A stretch of 64,000 nucleotides of DNA from Methylobacterium sp. E-065 (GCF_022829605.1 NZ_JAKSYD010000016.1:1-64000); one strand, 5' to 3'; shown: positions 17,263-26,346, numbered from the stretch's first letter. Numbers and translations are program-made. The notes: generated from the letters alone by a model not told the origin.

Positions 17263-18738
17263 ATGTTCGACTTCTCGACACGAATAAGTGGTGAGCAACC
17301 CATCCGGATTGTGCTTCCGGAGGTCGCGCCCCGCAACGACCCGAAGGTGATGCTGCGGCGCCTGTGGCGCGGCCGCAGCTTCATCGTGCTGAGCACCCTG
17401 TTCATGGTCGCCGTCGCGATCGCGGTGCTCGGCCTGCTCCCGCCGCGCTACACGTCCAGCATCCAGATCCTCGTCGATCCGAGCGATCTACGGGTCGTCG
17501 AAAACGACGTGAACGCCCGCCAGCCGCAGGCTGACAGCGGCGTCTCGATCGCCGAGAGCCAGGTGCGGGTGATCCAGTCCGACAACGTGCTTCGCCGGGT
17601 TATCGCGCGGCTGCATCTCGATCAGGACGAGGAGTTCGTGCTGCCGGACGGCGACAACCCGACGGTGAACTGGATCAAGGGCGCGCTCGGCATGCTGCCG
17701 CCGCCCGGAAGCCGGAACCCGGTCAACATCGCCCTCGACACGCTCCAGAACCGCCTCAGCGTCCGGCGCGCCGAGCGGACCTTCGTGATCGACGTTTCCG
17801 TCCAGTCTCGCGATCCCGAGAAGGCCGCGCAGATCGCCAACGCGATCGGCGACGCCTACTTTGCCGAGGAGGCCTCGGCCCGGACCGACACCGCCCGCCG
17901 CGCCTCGGATGCCCTCGCGGGCCGCCTCGCCAGCCTCAAGCGGGACGTCGAGCAGGCCGAGGGCGCGGTCGTGCGCTATCGCGAGGATCACAAGCTCGTG
18001 GCGTCGAGCGGGCGGCTGCTCACGGATCAGCAGCTCGGCGACCTAAACCAGCAGCTCGTCACGGCCGCGATCAAGACCGCGGAGGCGAAGGAGCGGCTCG
18101 ACCAGGCGCGCAGGATGCGCTCGTCGGATCCGAGCACCGCCCTGCCCGAGATGCTGCAATCGCTGGAAATGCAGGCGCTGCGTCAGCAATACGCCACGCT
18201 CTCCCGCAACACCGCCGAGCTAGCGACCCGGCTCGGCGAGCGCCACCCGGCCATGGCCGAGCAATACGCCCAGCAGCGTGACCTTCAGCGCCTGATCCAG
18301 CGCGAGAAGGAGCGGATCATCGACACCACCCAGAAGGACTACGACCGGGCCGCCGCCAGCGAGACCGCGATCCGGGGGAGCCTCGACCGGGTCAAGACCG
18401 AGACGGTGTCGAGCGACCGGGCCTATGTCGGCCTGCGCGAGCTGGAGCGGACGCTCGAAGCCCGCCGGGGCGTCTACGAGGCCTATCTGAAGCGCGCTCG
18501 CGAGGCGAGCGAGCAGGAGCGGCTCAACACCACCAACGTGCGCATCATCTCGGTGGCGACGCCCGCTCGCCAGCGGACCTTCCCGCCGTCGCCGAAGATC
18601 GTGCTGCCGCTGGCCCTGGTGCTCGGTCTGCTCATGGGCGGCGGCATCGCCCTGATGCTCGGCGCCGACAGCGACCGACGCCGGTCGCAGCGTGCCGCGC
18701 CCCGTCCCGCCGCGAGCTTCCGAGCCGCCGATGCGTAA
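17263..18738 (+). CDS. GumC/Wzz-like polysaccharide chain-length protein
   Basis: The 491-residue inner-membrane protein has the co-polymerase layout: membrane segment 39-59, a large periplasmic domain with long coiled-coil helices (about 200-430) and a second membrane segment near 448-468 with the Pro-rich approach TFPPSPK. The first half has the Wzz signature YTSSIQILVDPSDLRVVEND. The family sets chain length and couples polymerase to export. There is no kinase domain after the second membrane segment. The ATG at 17263 is preferred for its GGGAG; an upstream GTG at 17221 is possible. It overlaps the next gene by 8 bases. Confidence 0.88.
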   Translation: MFDFSTRISGEQPIRIVLPEVAPRNDPKVMLRRLWRGRSFIVLSTLFMVAVAIAVLGLLPPRYTSSIQILVDPSDLRVVENDVNARQPQADSGVSIAESQVRVIQSDNVLRRVIARLHLDQDEEFVLPDGDNPTVNWIKGALGMLPPPGSRNPVNIALDTLQNRLSVRRAERTFVIDVSVQSRDPEKAAQIANAIGDAYFAEEASARTDTARRASDALAGRLASLKRDVEQAEGAVVRYREDHKLVASSGRLLTDQQLGDLNQQLVTAAIKTAEAKERLDQARRMRSSDPSTALPEMLQSLEMQALRQQYATLSRNTAELATRLGERHPAMAEQYAQQRDLQRLIQREKERIIDTTQKDYDRAAASETAIRGSLDRVKTETVSSDRAYVGLRELERTLEARRGVYEAYLKRAREASEQERLNTTNVRIISVATPARQRTFPPSPKIVLPLALVLGLLMGGGIALMLGADSDRRRSQRAAPRPAASFRAADA

Positions 18739-19594
18739 TTTTGGGCGGCTCCGACTCGATCTGGAAGCGGCGGACCCGCTTCCACGGGAGGTGCGCAGCG
18801 CACGGTTGCCCACCGCCCTGCTCCCCGGCTCGGCCCTGCCGGGTGCCACCGTCGAGCTGTTCGGCCTGCGCTTCCAGACCGGCAGCGCCGAATCGATCGT
18901 GGCCGCGGTGGCGGCCCGGCGGGACGACAGTCCTCGGATGATCGTGACCGCCAATGTCGATCACATCGTTCAGCTCAGCACGGATCCAGCCTTTCGGGGT
19001 GCCTACAGCCGGGCGGCCGCCCGGACCCTCGACGGGATGCCACTGGTCTGGCTGGCGCGGGCGGCCTGCCGCCGGCCGGTCCACCGGGTGACCGGTCACG
19101 ACCTGATGGGCTGCGTGATGGCCGATCCACCCGCCTTCGCCCGGCGGATCTTCCTGGTCTCGGCCCGCCAGGACGCGGCGGACGCGCTCGCGACCCGGCT
19201 GCGGGACAGGGGCCTTCCGGATGGGGCGGTGGCGAGCGCGGTTCCGCCCTTCGGCTTCGAGGCCGATCCGGACTACAGCGCGGACCTCGCGGTGCGGATC
19301 CGGGCCCACGGGACGACATTGCTGGTGATGGGCGTCGGGGCACCGAAGTCCGAGATCTGGATCGACCGGTACCGGGCCACGCTCGGCGACCCCGTGGTGT
19401 TCTGCATCGGCGACGCGCTGAACGTGGCGGCGGGGTATCTGTCGCGCGCGCCGGGGCTGATGCAGCGCCTGGGCCTCGAATGGATCTTCCGCTTCATTCA
19501 GGCACCGCGACGGCTGTTCCGGCGCTACTTTGTCAAGTCCTGGCGCTTCATCGGCATCGTTGCCCGGGGCCGGCTCGTGGATCGCGGGGGTTGA
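18731..19594 (+). CDS. WecG/TagA/CpsF-family glycosyltransferase (GT26)
   Basis: The 287-residue enzyme matches the family that adds UDP-activated sugars such as ManNAc or ManNAcA to lipid-linked intermediates. Supporting blocks are VTANVDHIVQL, TLDGMPLVWLAR, RVTGHDLM, LLVMGVGAPKSEIWI and CIGDALNVAAGYLSRAP, then the C-terminal EWIFRFIQAPRRLFRRY. The ATG overlaps the end of the GumC-like gene, so it is in the same operon. It is the last gene of locus 1 and is followed by a strong hairpin. Confidence 0.9.
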   Translation: MRNFGRLRLDLEAADPLPREVRSARLPTALLPGSALPGATVELFGLRFQTGSAESIVAAVAARRDDSPRMIVTANVDHIVQLSTDPAFRGAYSRAAARTLDGMPLVWLARAACRRPVHRVTGHDLMGCVMADPPAFARRIFLVSARQDAADALATRLRDRGLPDGAVASAVPPFGFEADPDYSADLAVRIRAHGTTLLVMGVGAPKSEIWIDRYRATLGDPVVFCIGDALNVAAGYLSRAPGLMQRLGLEWIFRFIQAPRRLFRRYFVKSWRFIGIVARGRLVDRGG

Positions 19595-19695
19595 GGGGAT
19601 TCCCCAAGGGCATCTTTCGGAAACTCAGGCTTCGGGAAACAACGCGTTCCTCCTCCCTCGATATCCACAATCGTAGTTCGGCTGTGACACGCGCC

Positions 19696-19723
19696 CTCCC
19701 TCCCCCCTTCGCGGGGGAGGGAG
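19696..19723. terminator. C-rich hairpin with TTCG loop
   Basis: An 11-bp stem (CTCCCTCCCCC / GGGGGAGGGAG) encloses CTTCGC. It lies between the convergent wecG-like and Nudix genes and can serve as a terminator for both. A shorter relative occurs at 29281. Confidence 0.65.
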
Positions 19724-19776
19724 AGAAGCAGTTACTGCTGCTTCTGTGAGCCCGGCAGGCGCCGCCGCCCCGAACC

Positions 19777-20340
19777 TCAGAACAGGTCGGGCCGCCGCAA
19801 TTGAAGCGCGTACAGCAGCACCAGCGACTTCATGTCGGTAAGCCGACCATCGCGGCCCATGGCGGCCAGTTCGCGGAGCGGGATCTCGTGGACTGTGACC
19901 GCCTCGCCCTCCGAGGCCAGACCGCCGCCGGTCCCGGCCTGGTCGGCGGCCCCATAGGCGGCCAGGAACAGGTCCATACGCTCGGTTGAGATGCCCGGCA
20001 TCGACCACGCGCTCGCGATGGGGTCGAGTTGGCTCAGGCGCAGGCCCGTCTCCTCCATGGCCTCGCGCCGGGCTTCATCCTCGGCCGCGCCCTCGTCGAG
20101 CAGGCCCGCCGGCACCTCCATGTGGGTCGGTGGACCGTCGGAATAGAGAACCGGCGCCCGGAACTGCGAGACCAGCGTGGCGACCCGCCGATCTGGATCG
20201 TACGGCAGGACCGCGACCGCCCGGCCGTGATCCTCGATCTCCCGCGTCATGCGGGTCCCATCCTCTTGGATGACTTCGGCCACGAGGAAACGGGCCCAGC
20301 CGTCGTGCACGAGGCGCACGCCCCCGATCCGTGGTGCCAT
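19777..20340 (-). CDS. Nudix hydrolase, NudK/ADP-ribose pyrophosphatase-like
   Basis: The 187-residue enzyme hydrolyses a nucleoside diphosphate linked to another group; ADP-ribose or GDP-mannose are typical for this branch. The Nudix box GLLDEGAAEDEARREAMEETG is complete (G-x5-E-x7-REUxEExGU) near residues 100-120. The upstream strand FRAPVLYSDGPPTHMEVPAG is as in NudF/NudK enzymes. It shares strand with the TusA-like gene, 39 bases apart. Confidence 0.88.
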   Translation of the reverse strand: MAPRIGGVRLVHDGWARFLVAEVIQEDGTRMTREIEDHGRAVAVLPYDPDRRVATLVSQFRAPVLYSDGPPTHMEVPAGLLDEGAAEDEARREAMEETGLRLSQLDPIASAWSMPGISTERMDLFLAAYGAADQAGTGGGLASEGEAVTVHEIPLRELAAMGRDGRLTDMKSLVLLYALQLRRPDLF

Positions 20341-20379
20341 GCCGGTTTCATCCCGTCCCTGGAAAGTCTGACGGATCGT

Positions 20380-20634
20380 TCAGGAATGCGGCGGCATCGC
20401 GGAACGCGCGATACGGAAGCACAGGCGATCACCGTGTCGCTCCGCCGCGTCGAGCCGTGCGCCCTCCTCGCGAACGAGATTCGGGATATCGATCATCGCC
20501 ATGGGATCGGTGCAGGTGACGACCAGAATCCTCCCTGCGGCCAGCCGGCGCAGCGCCTTCCGGGTTCGCAGGACCGGGAGCGGGCATTTCAGGCCGCTGA
20601 GATCGAGGGCGACGCTATCCGTCTCATCCTGCAT
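20380..20634 (-). CDS. TusA-like sulfur carrier protein
   Basis: The 84-residue product has the SirA/TusA/YeeD fold motif LDLSGLKCPLPVLRTRKAL, where the Cys of CPxP carries persulfide sulfur. The later segments LVVTCTDPMAMIDIPNLV and GDRLCFRIAR complete the two-layer fold. It could feed tRNA thiolation or molybdopterin sulfur transfer; the partner is unknown. The ATG at 20634 is chosen because the upstream 18 residues are Arg-rich and poorly protein-like. Confidence 0.85.
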   Translation of the reverse strand: MQDETDSVALDLSGLKCPLPVLRTRKALRRLAAGRILVVTCTDPMAMIDIPNLVREEGARLDAAERHGDRLCFRIARSAMPPHS

Positions 20635-20665
20635 GCGGCGCGCTCGCGATCCCGACCGGGAGCGT

Positions 20666-20775
20666 CTTAGAGCTGGGCCCGATCGCATTGCAATCGGGCG
20701 CGGCGCTAAGCTTTCGTTTCAACGCGCTCTCTTGCGCCGAACCGGTATCCACACCTCGGCGCAGAGCGCTCCAGG
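20666..20775. repeat. Intergenic repeat, copy A
   Basis: This has two palindromic parts. The first is a hairpin at 20666-20710 (CTTAG...GGGCCCGAT / ATCGGGC...CTAAG). The second lies at 20724-20769 (GCGCTCT...TGCGCCGA, then TCGGCGCAGAGCGC). It shares order and core words (GCCGAACCGG, AGAGCGCT) with copy C at 36.9 kb and is inverted relative to copy B at 24.4 kb. Confidence 0.65.
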
Positions 20776-20803
20776 CCTTACCGTTTCGGCGAACCGGTTC
20801 CGC

Positions 20804-21124
20804 TCACCATTCGGGATGGCTGAAGGCGGGCCCGTCATACCAATCCGGGTCGGACCACGCGTAGCGGGGGCCGTAATAACCGTACTCGAAACCGTGGGAG
20901 CGCGTCGGCGCGTAGGCGTAGCCGTACCCGAACGGCACCGGGTACTGGTACTCGCCGTAATAGCTGTAGAATGGCGGCCGGGTCGGCCCCGGCGGCGGGC
21001 CGGCGATGCGACGGCCCAGATTTGGTCCAGCGCGATACTGCGGCGGATCGGCGGCGAAGCCGGGACCGGCACTGACCGACAGGGACGCCATCCCAGCCAG
21101 CAGGGCGGCGGCGTAGCGAATCAT
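20804..21124 (-). CDS. Secreted Tyr/Gly/Pro-rich hypothetical protein
   Basis: The 106-residue product has a signal peptide (MIRYAAALLAGMASLSVSAG, ending about AADP). The mature region is dominated by Tyr, Gly and Pro (FYSYYGEYQYPVPFGYGYAY). AGGAG precedes the ATG at good spacing. Such proteins are common in Methylobacterium and have no known function. A perfect palindrome GGAACGTTCC lies at 21157-21166 upstream. Confidence 0.75.
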   Translation of the reverse strand: MIRYAAALLAGMASLSVSAGPGFAADPPQYRAGPNLGRRIAGPPPGPTRPPFYSYYGEYQYPVPFGYGYAYAPTRSHGFEYGYYGPRYAWSDPDWYDGPAFSHPEW

Positions 21125-21221
21125 GGAACACTCTCCTGCGCATGACAGCATGCTTCGGAACGTTCCATTATTGCGCTTCGGGCTTGCGTCGCGCTGGCGC
21201 GTTCGCGCCGTCAACGCAGGC

Positions 21222-22589
21222 TTAGAACACGCATTCCGAGAAGGTCGCGCGCACGCAGGCGCCCCAGCGGCCCTCATAATCGGCGAGCAGATCGTCGGCT
21301 CGGGTCCGGCCGGCCGCCACGATGGCTTCGAGCGGCTGAAGATAGATCGTCTCGTCGCGACCCTCGGCGTCGCGGCAGCCGCGCGCGCGCAGGCCCGACC
21401 GTGCAATCGCCAAGGCCTCGGCGGCGACCGCGCCCAGCGTGGTGTTGGCCACGGGGGTGGCTAGGCCGAGCCGCGGCGCCGTGGCCCGTGCGGCCTCGCG
21501 GTTGCCGGCGTTCCAGCCCTTCACGAGATCCAGGGCGGCGTCGAGGGCCGATTCGTCATAGAGCAGCCCGGCCCAGAAGGCCGCCTGCGCGGCGATCATC
21601 CCGGGATCGCCGACATCGGCCCCGCGCATCTCGAGGAAGCGCTTGAGCCGCACCTCGGGGAAGGCGGTCGAGGCATGGTTGGCCCAATCCGCCACCGTGG
21701 CGTACTCGCCCGGGAGTTGAGGCAGCTTGCCGGCCATCAGGTCGCGGAACGAGGCGCCCGACACGTCGTGGTAGGTGTCGCCGCGCTTGACGAAGTACAT
21801 CGGCATGTCGAGCAGCCAGTCGGCGTAGGCCTCGTAGCCGAACCCGGCCTCGAACGCGAAGGGCAGCATGCCGGTGCGGTCGGGATCGGTGTCGCGCCAG
21901 ATCTCGGAGCGGCGGGACAGGAACCCGTTCGGCCGCCCGTCGGTGAAGGGTGAGTTGGCGAAGAGCGCGGTGGCGACCGGCTGCAGCGCCAGGGAGGCGC
22001 GCATCTTGCGCACCATGTCGGCTTCGGAGGCGAAATCGAGATTCACCTGGACGGTGGCGGTGCGCAGCATCATGTCGAGGCCGAGCGATCCGACCTTCGG
22101 CATGTAGGACGCCATGATCTTGTAGCGGCTCTTCGGCATCACCGGGGTCTCGTCCCGGCGCCACTTCGGGCTCATGCCGAGGGTCAGGAATTCGATGCCC
22201 AGGGGATCGGCCACCCGCTTGGTGGCCGCGAGGTGTATCGCCAGTTCCGCCGCGGTGCCGTGGACGTCCGGCAGGGCCGCGCCCGACAGCTCGAACTGCC
22301 CGCCCGGCTCGATCGAGATCGCCCCGCCCTCCTCGGCCGCGAGGCCGATGATATGGCCCACATCGAGGATCGGCTCCCAGCCCGTCTCCCGAGCAAGGCC
22401 CTCCAAAAGGGCTTTGATGCCGCGGTCCCCGTCGTACGGCACGGGCGCCCGGTTCTCCCGGTAGAACGGGATCTTCTCGTGCTCGGTCCCGATCGCGAAT
22501 CGCGCGCGCGGCTTCTCGCCGGCCGCGAACCATTCGATCAGTTCGGCACGCGAGGTAATCGGCGTGCTGTCGTTGCTGTCGCGCGCCAT
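21222..22589 (-). CDS. gshA: Glutamate-cysteine ligase
   Basis: The 455-residue enzyme joins glutamate and cysteine in the first step of glutathione synthesis. It is of the plant/alphaproteobacterial GCS2 type: FAIGTEHEKIPFYRENRAPV near residue 32, ISIEPGGQFELSG, LGMSPKWRRDETPVMPKSRY, TATVQVNLDF and NSPFTDGRPNGFLSRRSEIW are its signature blocks. The ATG at 22589 is the first giving a natural N-terminus. In methylotrophs glutathione also takes part in formaldehyde handling. Confidence 0.93.
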   Translation of the reverse strand: MARDSNDSTPITSRAELIEWFAAGEKPRARFAIGTEHEKIPFYRENRAPVPYDGDRGIKALLEGLARETGWEPILDVGHIIGLAAEEGGAISIEPGGQFELSGAALPDVHGTAAELAIHLAATKRVADPLGIEFLTLGMSPKWRRDETPVMPKSRYKIMASYMPKVGSLGLDMMLRTATVQVNLDFASEADMVRKMRASLALQPVATALFANSPFTDGRPNGFLSRRSEIWRDTDPDRTGMLPFAFEAGFGYEAYADWLLDMPMYFVKRGDTYHDVSGASFRDLMAGKLPQLPGEYATVADWANHASTAFPEVRLKRFLEMRGADVGDPGMIAAQAAFWAGLLYDESALDAALDLVKGWNAGNREAARATAPRLGLATPVANTTLGAVAAEALAIARSGLRARGCRDAEGRDETIYLQPLEAIVAAGRTRADDLLADYEGRWGACVRATFSECVF

Positions 22590-22880
22590 GCGCCACCCGT
22601 CCGTGCGTCTGACCTGAGCCTGGGATGAGCGCGCCGGGTTGCTCCGGCGGGTCCGTCCGGTTCCCCCACTCGCGAACGGGTCCCGGGCGGACGCCCGCCC
22701 CCGACCCCGACAAGCGCGCGGCGCAGGCGGCGTCCGTTCACGCACATAGTCGAGGCGCCGAAAACCCACAACGCGGCGCCGTCGACCGACATGCGCGAAC
22801 ACGTCCGTACAGCGGAAACAATCAGACGCCTTCACGCCCTGATGTGCGCGGGCACACATGAAATCGGGCCGACCCGTCCA

Positions 22881-23633
22881 TCACCGCGCGTCGCCGAGCA
22901 CGGCCTGGACCAGCGTCAGGACCGCGACCGCTGCGGTGTCGGCCCGCAGGATCCGTGGGCCGAGCGACAGGGCGACCGTGTTGGGCCGGGCCCGGATCAA
23001 GGCCCGCTCCTCTTCTGAGAAGCCGCCCTCCGGCCCCACCAGCACGGCGAGCGGAGGCGGTGCCTGGGGATCGGCTGCGGCCGCGAGCGCCCGCACCGGA
23101 TCGCGCACCGGCGCGTCCTCGTCGCAGAACACGACAAGCCGCTCGGGATCCAGGCCAGCCAGCACGTCGGGAAGCCGCTCGGGATCCGGACAGTCCGGGA
23201 TCGCAAGGATGCCACATTGCTCGGCGGCCTCGACGGCGTTGGCGCGCAGCCGGTCCATGTTGACCCGGTCACCCTGCGTGTAGCGGGTGATCACCGGCCG
23301 GATCGTGCCGGCCCCCATCTCGACCGCCTTCTGCGCGAGGTAATCCAGGCGGGCGCTCTTTAGCGGGGCGAACAGGTAATGGAGATCGGCGGGCGTAGGC
23401 TGCGGGCGGGTCTGCGCAGCGACGCGCAGGTCGGCGCCCTTCCGTCCGGTCTGGACGAGGTGGGCCCGCCACTCGCCGTCGCGGCCGTTGAAGACCAGAA
23501 CGGGGTCGTCCGGCCCCCGGCGCAGGACGTTCAGCAGATAGTTCGCCTGCGCCCGTTCGAGCGGCAGGCTCACACCCTCGGCGAGGCCGGCGGCGACGTA
23601 GAGGCGCGGAGCTGTGAAATCGTAGGCCGGCAT
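22881..23633 (-). CDS. rsmE: 16S rRNA (uracil1498-N3)-methyltransferase
   Basis: The 250-residue SPOUT methyltransferase modifies U1498 in the 30S decoding region. An N-terminal PUA-like barrel (RAQANYLLNVLRRGPDD) is followed by the knotted domain with VGPEGGFSEEE and LGPRILRADTA, which bind S-adenosylmethionine. ATG at 23633 (MPAYDFTAPRLYV) gives the usual N-terminus. A 291-base gap without a gene separates it from gshA downstream. Confidence 0.93.
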   Translation of the reverse strand: MPAYDFTAPRLYVAAGLAEGVSLPLERAQANYLLNVLRRGPDDPVLVFNGRDGEWRAHLVQTGRKGADLRVAAQTRPQPTPADLHYLFAPLKSARLDYLAQKAVEMGAGTIRPVITRYTQGDRVNMDRLRANAVEAAEQCGILAIPDCPDPERLPDVLAGLDPERLVVFCDEDAPVRDPVRALAAAADPQAPPPLAVLVGPEGGFSEEERALIRARPNTVALSLGPRILRADTAAVAVLTLVQAVLGDAR

Positions 23634-23853
23634 GCCGGCGTGGTCGCAAGGCGCCTCGAACCTGTCAACGCGCAAGGCGTCGGCGAAAGTGTTGCCAAAG
23701 GGTTACGGCCGCGGCTTTTCGGCCTTCGATGCACAGACGCCAGGGAGAGCCGGTTTGTCGCTCGATTGACGCCACATTCCTATGGCGAACCCATCAATAC
23801 GGAATTGGGCCGGCCGCACGCGGATTCGGCAGGGGCGTCGAGGGAGTTGCGGG

Positions 23854-24333
23854 ATGGTGAAGGGGCGCTTGAGTCTGGGAGCGGCGGTGCTGGTCGGCAC
23901 CGTGATGTTCGGCACGGCAGCCTCCGCGCAGGGCGCTGCGCCGGAATGCGGCACGATCCAGAAGACCCTGGCCGAGCGCAAGGCGCTGGTCAGCAAGGCA
24001 AACGCGGCCTCGCAGACGAAGAAGAAGATGACCCCGCAGGAGGCCTGCGCCCTGTTCGGGCGGCTCCAGTCCAACGGCGCCGAGGGTATGAAGTGGATCA
24101 CCGCCAACAAGGAGTGGTGCTCGATCCCCGATTCCTTCGCGGAGGGCTTCAAGGCCGACCACATGAAGGTTAGCGGCATCCGCACCAAGATCTGCAGCGT
24201 GGCGGCCCAGGCAACCAAGATGGAGGCCCAGGCCCGCGCGCAGGCTTCGGCTCAGGCCAGCGGCCAGGGCGGCGGCCTGCTCGGCGGTCCGGGCCTGACC
24301 GGCAGCTTCAAGCTGCCGCAGGGCGCGCTGTAA
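23854..24333 (+). CDS. Secreted hypothetical protein
   Basis: The 159-residue product has a signal peptide ending ASAQG and AGGGAG upstream of the ATG. The mature part has conserved-looking spacing of cysteines (APECGTIQK, EACALFGRLQSN, NKEWCSIPD, TKICSVAA), suggesting two disulfides. An Ala/Gln-rich helix and a Gly-rich tail end it. The pattern recurs in Hyphomicrobiales secreted proteins of unknown function. Confidence 0.75.
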   Translation: MVKGRLSLGAAVLVGTVMFGTAASAQGAAPECGTIQKTLAERKALVSKANAASQTKKKMTPQEACALFGRLQSNGAEGMKWITANKEWCSIPDSFAEGFKADHMKVSGIRTKICSVAAQATKMEAQARAQASAQASGQGGGLLGGPGLTGSFKLPQGAL

Positions 24334-24344
24334 GGGCGTCGCCC

Positions 24345-24431
24345 GCGCTCGCCGCCGAATCGGTGCGAGAGAGCGACTTAATGCAAACTGCGAGAGCCGA
24401 GCCCGATTGCATCACGATCCGGCACGGCTCT
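24345..24431. repeat. Intergenic repeat, copy B (inverted)
   Basis: AGAGCCGAGCC (24393-24403) pairs with GGCACGGCTCT (24421-24431) with one mismatch. The preceding part holds the GCCGAATCGGT core. Read on the minus strand the order matches copies A and C. It may also terminate the upstream gene. Confidence 0.6.
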
Positions 24432-24511
24432 AAGGGATTGCGGATCCGACGCGAATCCTTCCTCCGCGACGGCGGAAGGATCGATATGCGGGACGACCGG
24501 AGACCCGACCG

Positions 24512-25474
24512 ATGAGCGGGCAGCCGACGGGCGGTGTCGTGATCGAGGATCGACGTCCGGCCGATGCGGTCGCCGGTCATTGGGTCGAGCGGGTCGCGCC
24601 GCGATCCTGGCGCCCCTATCTCCGCCTCGCGCGGATCGACAGGCCGGTGGGCTGGTGGCTGCTTCTGCTGCCGTGCTGGTGGTCGGCCGCGCTGGCCGCG
24701 ATCGCGGCGGACCAAGCCTTCCCCGATCCCTGGCACTGCCTGCTGTTCCTGATCGGCGCGGTGGCGATGCGCGGAGCGGGCTCGACCTACAACGACATCG
24801 CCGACCGCGACCTCGACGCGCAGGTCGAGCGCACGCGGATGCGCCCCCTCCCCTCCGGTCAGATCCGGCCGCGCCACGCGGCCCTGTTCCTCGTGGTCCA
24901 GGCCCTGGTGGGGCTCGCGGTGCTGCTGCAGTTCAACGAGCAGGCGATCCTGATCGGGCTGTGCTCGCTGCTGCCGGTCGCGATCTACCCGTTCATGAAG
25001 CGCATCATGCCGCTGCCCCAGGGCGTGCTGGGGCTGGCCTTCGCCTGGGGTGCGCTGATGGGTTGGGCGGCGGTGTTCGCGCGCCTCGATGCGTCGCCGC
25101 TGCTGCTCTACGCCGGCGCATGGTTCTGGATTGTCGGCTACGACACGATCTACGCAGTCCAGGACATCGAGGACGACGAGATGGCCGGGATTCGCTCGTC
25201 CGCCCGGCTGTTCGGCCGGCATGTCCGCGGCGCGGTCGGCCTCTGCTACGCGCTCGCAGCCGCGCTGGTGGGGCTGGCGGCGTGGCGGGCCGGGGCGGGC
25301 CCCGTGGGTTTCGTGGGTGTGGCGGCCTTCGCCGGGCATCTCGCCTGGCAGGTCCTGTCCCTGCGGGAGCGTGACGGGCGCGGGGCGCTAACCCTGTTCC
25401 GCTCGAACCGCGATGCGGGCCTGATCCTGTTCACGGGCCTCACGGCCGACGCACTGCTGCGCACCCTCTCGTGA
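24512..25474 (+). CDS. ubiA: 4-hydroxybenzoate polyprenyltransferase
   Basis: The 320-residue inner-membrane enzyme prenylates 4-hydroxybenzoate in ubiquinone synthesis. Both Asp-rich Mg-diphosphate motifs are present: NDIADRDLDAQVERT and DIEDDEMAGIRSSA. RPVGWWLLLLPCWW and several further membrane segments fit UbiA. The octaprenyl diphosphate synthase that would supply the side chain is encoded at 56.4 kb. The ATG has GGAG about 10 bases upstream. Confidence 0.93.
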   Translation: MSGQPTGGVVIEDRRPADAVAGHWVERVAPRSWRPYLRLARIDRPVGWWLLLLPCWWSAALAAIAADQAFPDPWHCLLFLIGAVAMRGAGSTYNDIADRDLDAQVERTRMRPLPSGQIRPRHAALFLVVQALVGLAVLLQFNEQAILIGLCSLLPVAIYPFMKRIMPLPQGVLGLAFAWGALMGWAAVFARLDASPLLLYAGAWFWIVGYDTIYAVQDIEDDEMAGIRSSARLFGRHVRGAVGLCYALAAALVGLAAWRAGAGPVGFVGVAAFAGHLAWQVLSLRERDGRGALTLFRSNRDAGLILFTGLTADALLRTLS

Positions 25475-25487
25475 TGCGCCGTGCGGA

Positions 25488-25988
25488 TCAGGTCCGGGCG
25501 ATGATCTCGTTCTCGCCGCGATAGATCTGCGGCCGTGCCGGCAACCGGCCGGTCTTGCGGCGGGCGAGGAAGCGGGGGCGGCGACCGCCGAGCCCGGCAT
25601 GGCGCCGACGGATCCGGACCCGGCCGAGGATCAGCCGACCGATCTGCTCGGTGACAGGCTGGAGCACGCCATCCTCGCGGACGATCATCCGCACCAGTCC
25701 GGCGCGCGCCGCGATGTCGCGCCAGATAGCGACGACGTCATCCTCGTCGAAGCAGCCGAGGCGGTGCAGTTCCTCACCCGCAGCGTCGACCAGGATCAAG
25801 CTGAAGCGATCGGCCCCGGCGATCTCGGCCTCCTCGACGGCGTAGGCGAGCGCGATCCCGGCGGCGCGACGGGCGCCCGGGATGCGGCCGATCACCGGCA
25901 GCGGCGAGGCCGTGAGATGAAGCGTGCCCTCGGCACCCGGCATGCAATGTCCTGCGCGACGTTCGTCCGTGTACGGGGAAGTGTTCAT
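25488..25988 (-). CDS. DUF6101 family protein
   Basis: The 166-residue protein resembles DUF6101 of Hyphomicrobiales. The middle is a beta-rich domain (DRFSLILVDAAGEELHRLG, VVAIWRDIAARAGL). The C-terminus is very basic (RVRIRRRHAGLGGRRPRF) and ends with the characteristic RGENEIIART. No catalytic motif is visible and the function is unknown. It ends 13 bases from the convergent ubiA gene. ATG at 25988 is chosen over an ATG 7 codons upstream. Confidence 0.72.
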   Translation of the reverse strand: MNTSPYTDERRAGHCMPGAEGTLHLTASPLPVIGRIPGARRAAGIALAYAVEEAEIAGADRFSLILVDAAGEELHRLGCFDEDDVVAIWRDIAARAGLVRMIVREDGVLQPVTEQIGRLILGRVRIRRRHAGLGGRRPRFLARRKTGRLPARPQIYRGENEIIART

Positions 25989-26119
25989 CGGTCCGAGTCC
26001 CTGGGGCAAGTGGCGGCCCCTGTCAGGCCGTCCGTTATGCCAAGCAAAATCGCATCCGAACTCCTCCGCACCGCTTAAGAGCCGTCGTTAAGCGATTCTG
26101 GACAGGGCTGTCATTTGTG

Positions 26120-26157
26120 GAATGCTCAATGCTTCCTTGAATGCTCAACATTTCCTT
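26120..26157 (+). repeat. Tandem 19-bp repeat
   Basis: GAATGCTCAATGCTTCCTT at 26120-26138 is followed directly by a second copy at 26139-26157 that differs only at three central bases. It lies in the 358-base gap between the divergent DUF6101 and inositol-monophosphatase-family genes. Nothing else with structure is seen in that gap. Confidence 0.7.
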
Positions 26158-26346
26158 GCGCGGATTGGTCGTTATCGATTGATCAACCAGCATCCTTGTG
26201 GCGGTGCGGGCGGCGCCTTACAACGGAATGGTCGGGCGTGCGATCCTCCGTGCCCTGCCCTCTCAGCCCGAACGCAAGGCCATCCGCGCGACCGGGTGGA
26301 CGGCGTGACAGGCCCTTCGGCCCCCACGAATCTTACGCGGAGCACG

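Noticed and set aside
21157..21166. Palindrome GGAACGTTCC considered as an EcfG promoter
   Set aside because: No CGTT follows at 16-17 bases on either strand, so only the -35-like half is present.
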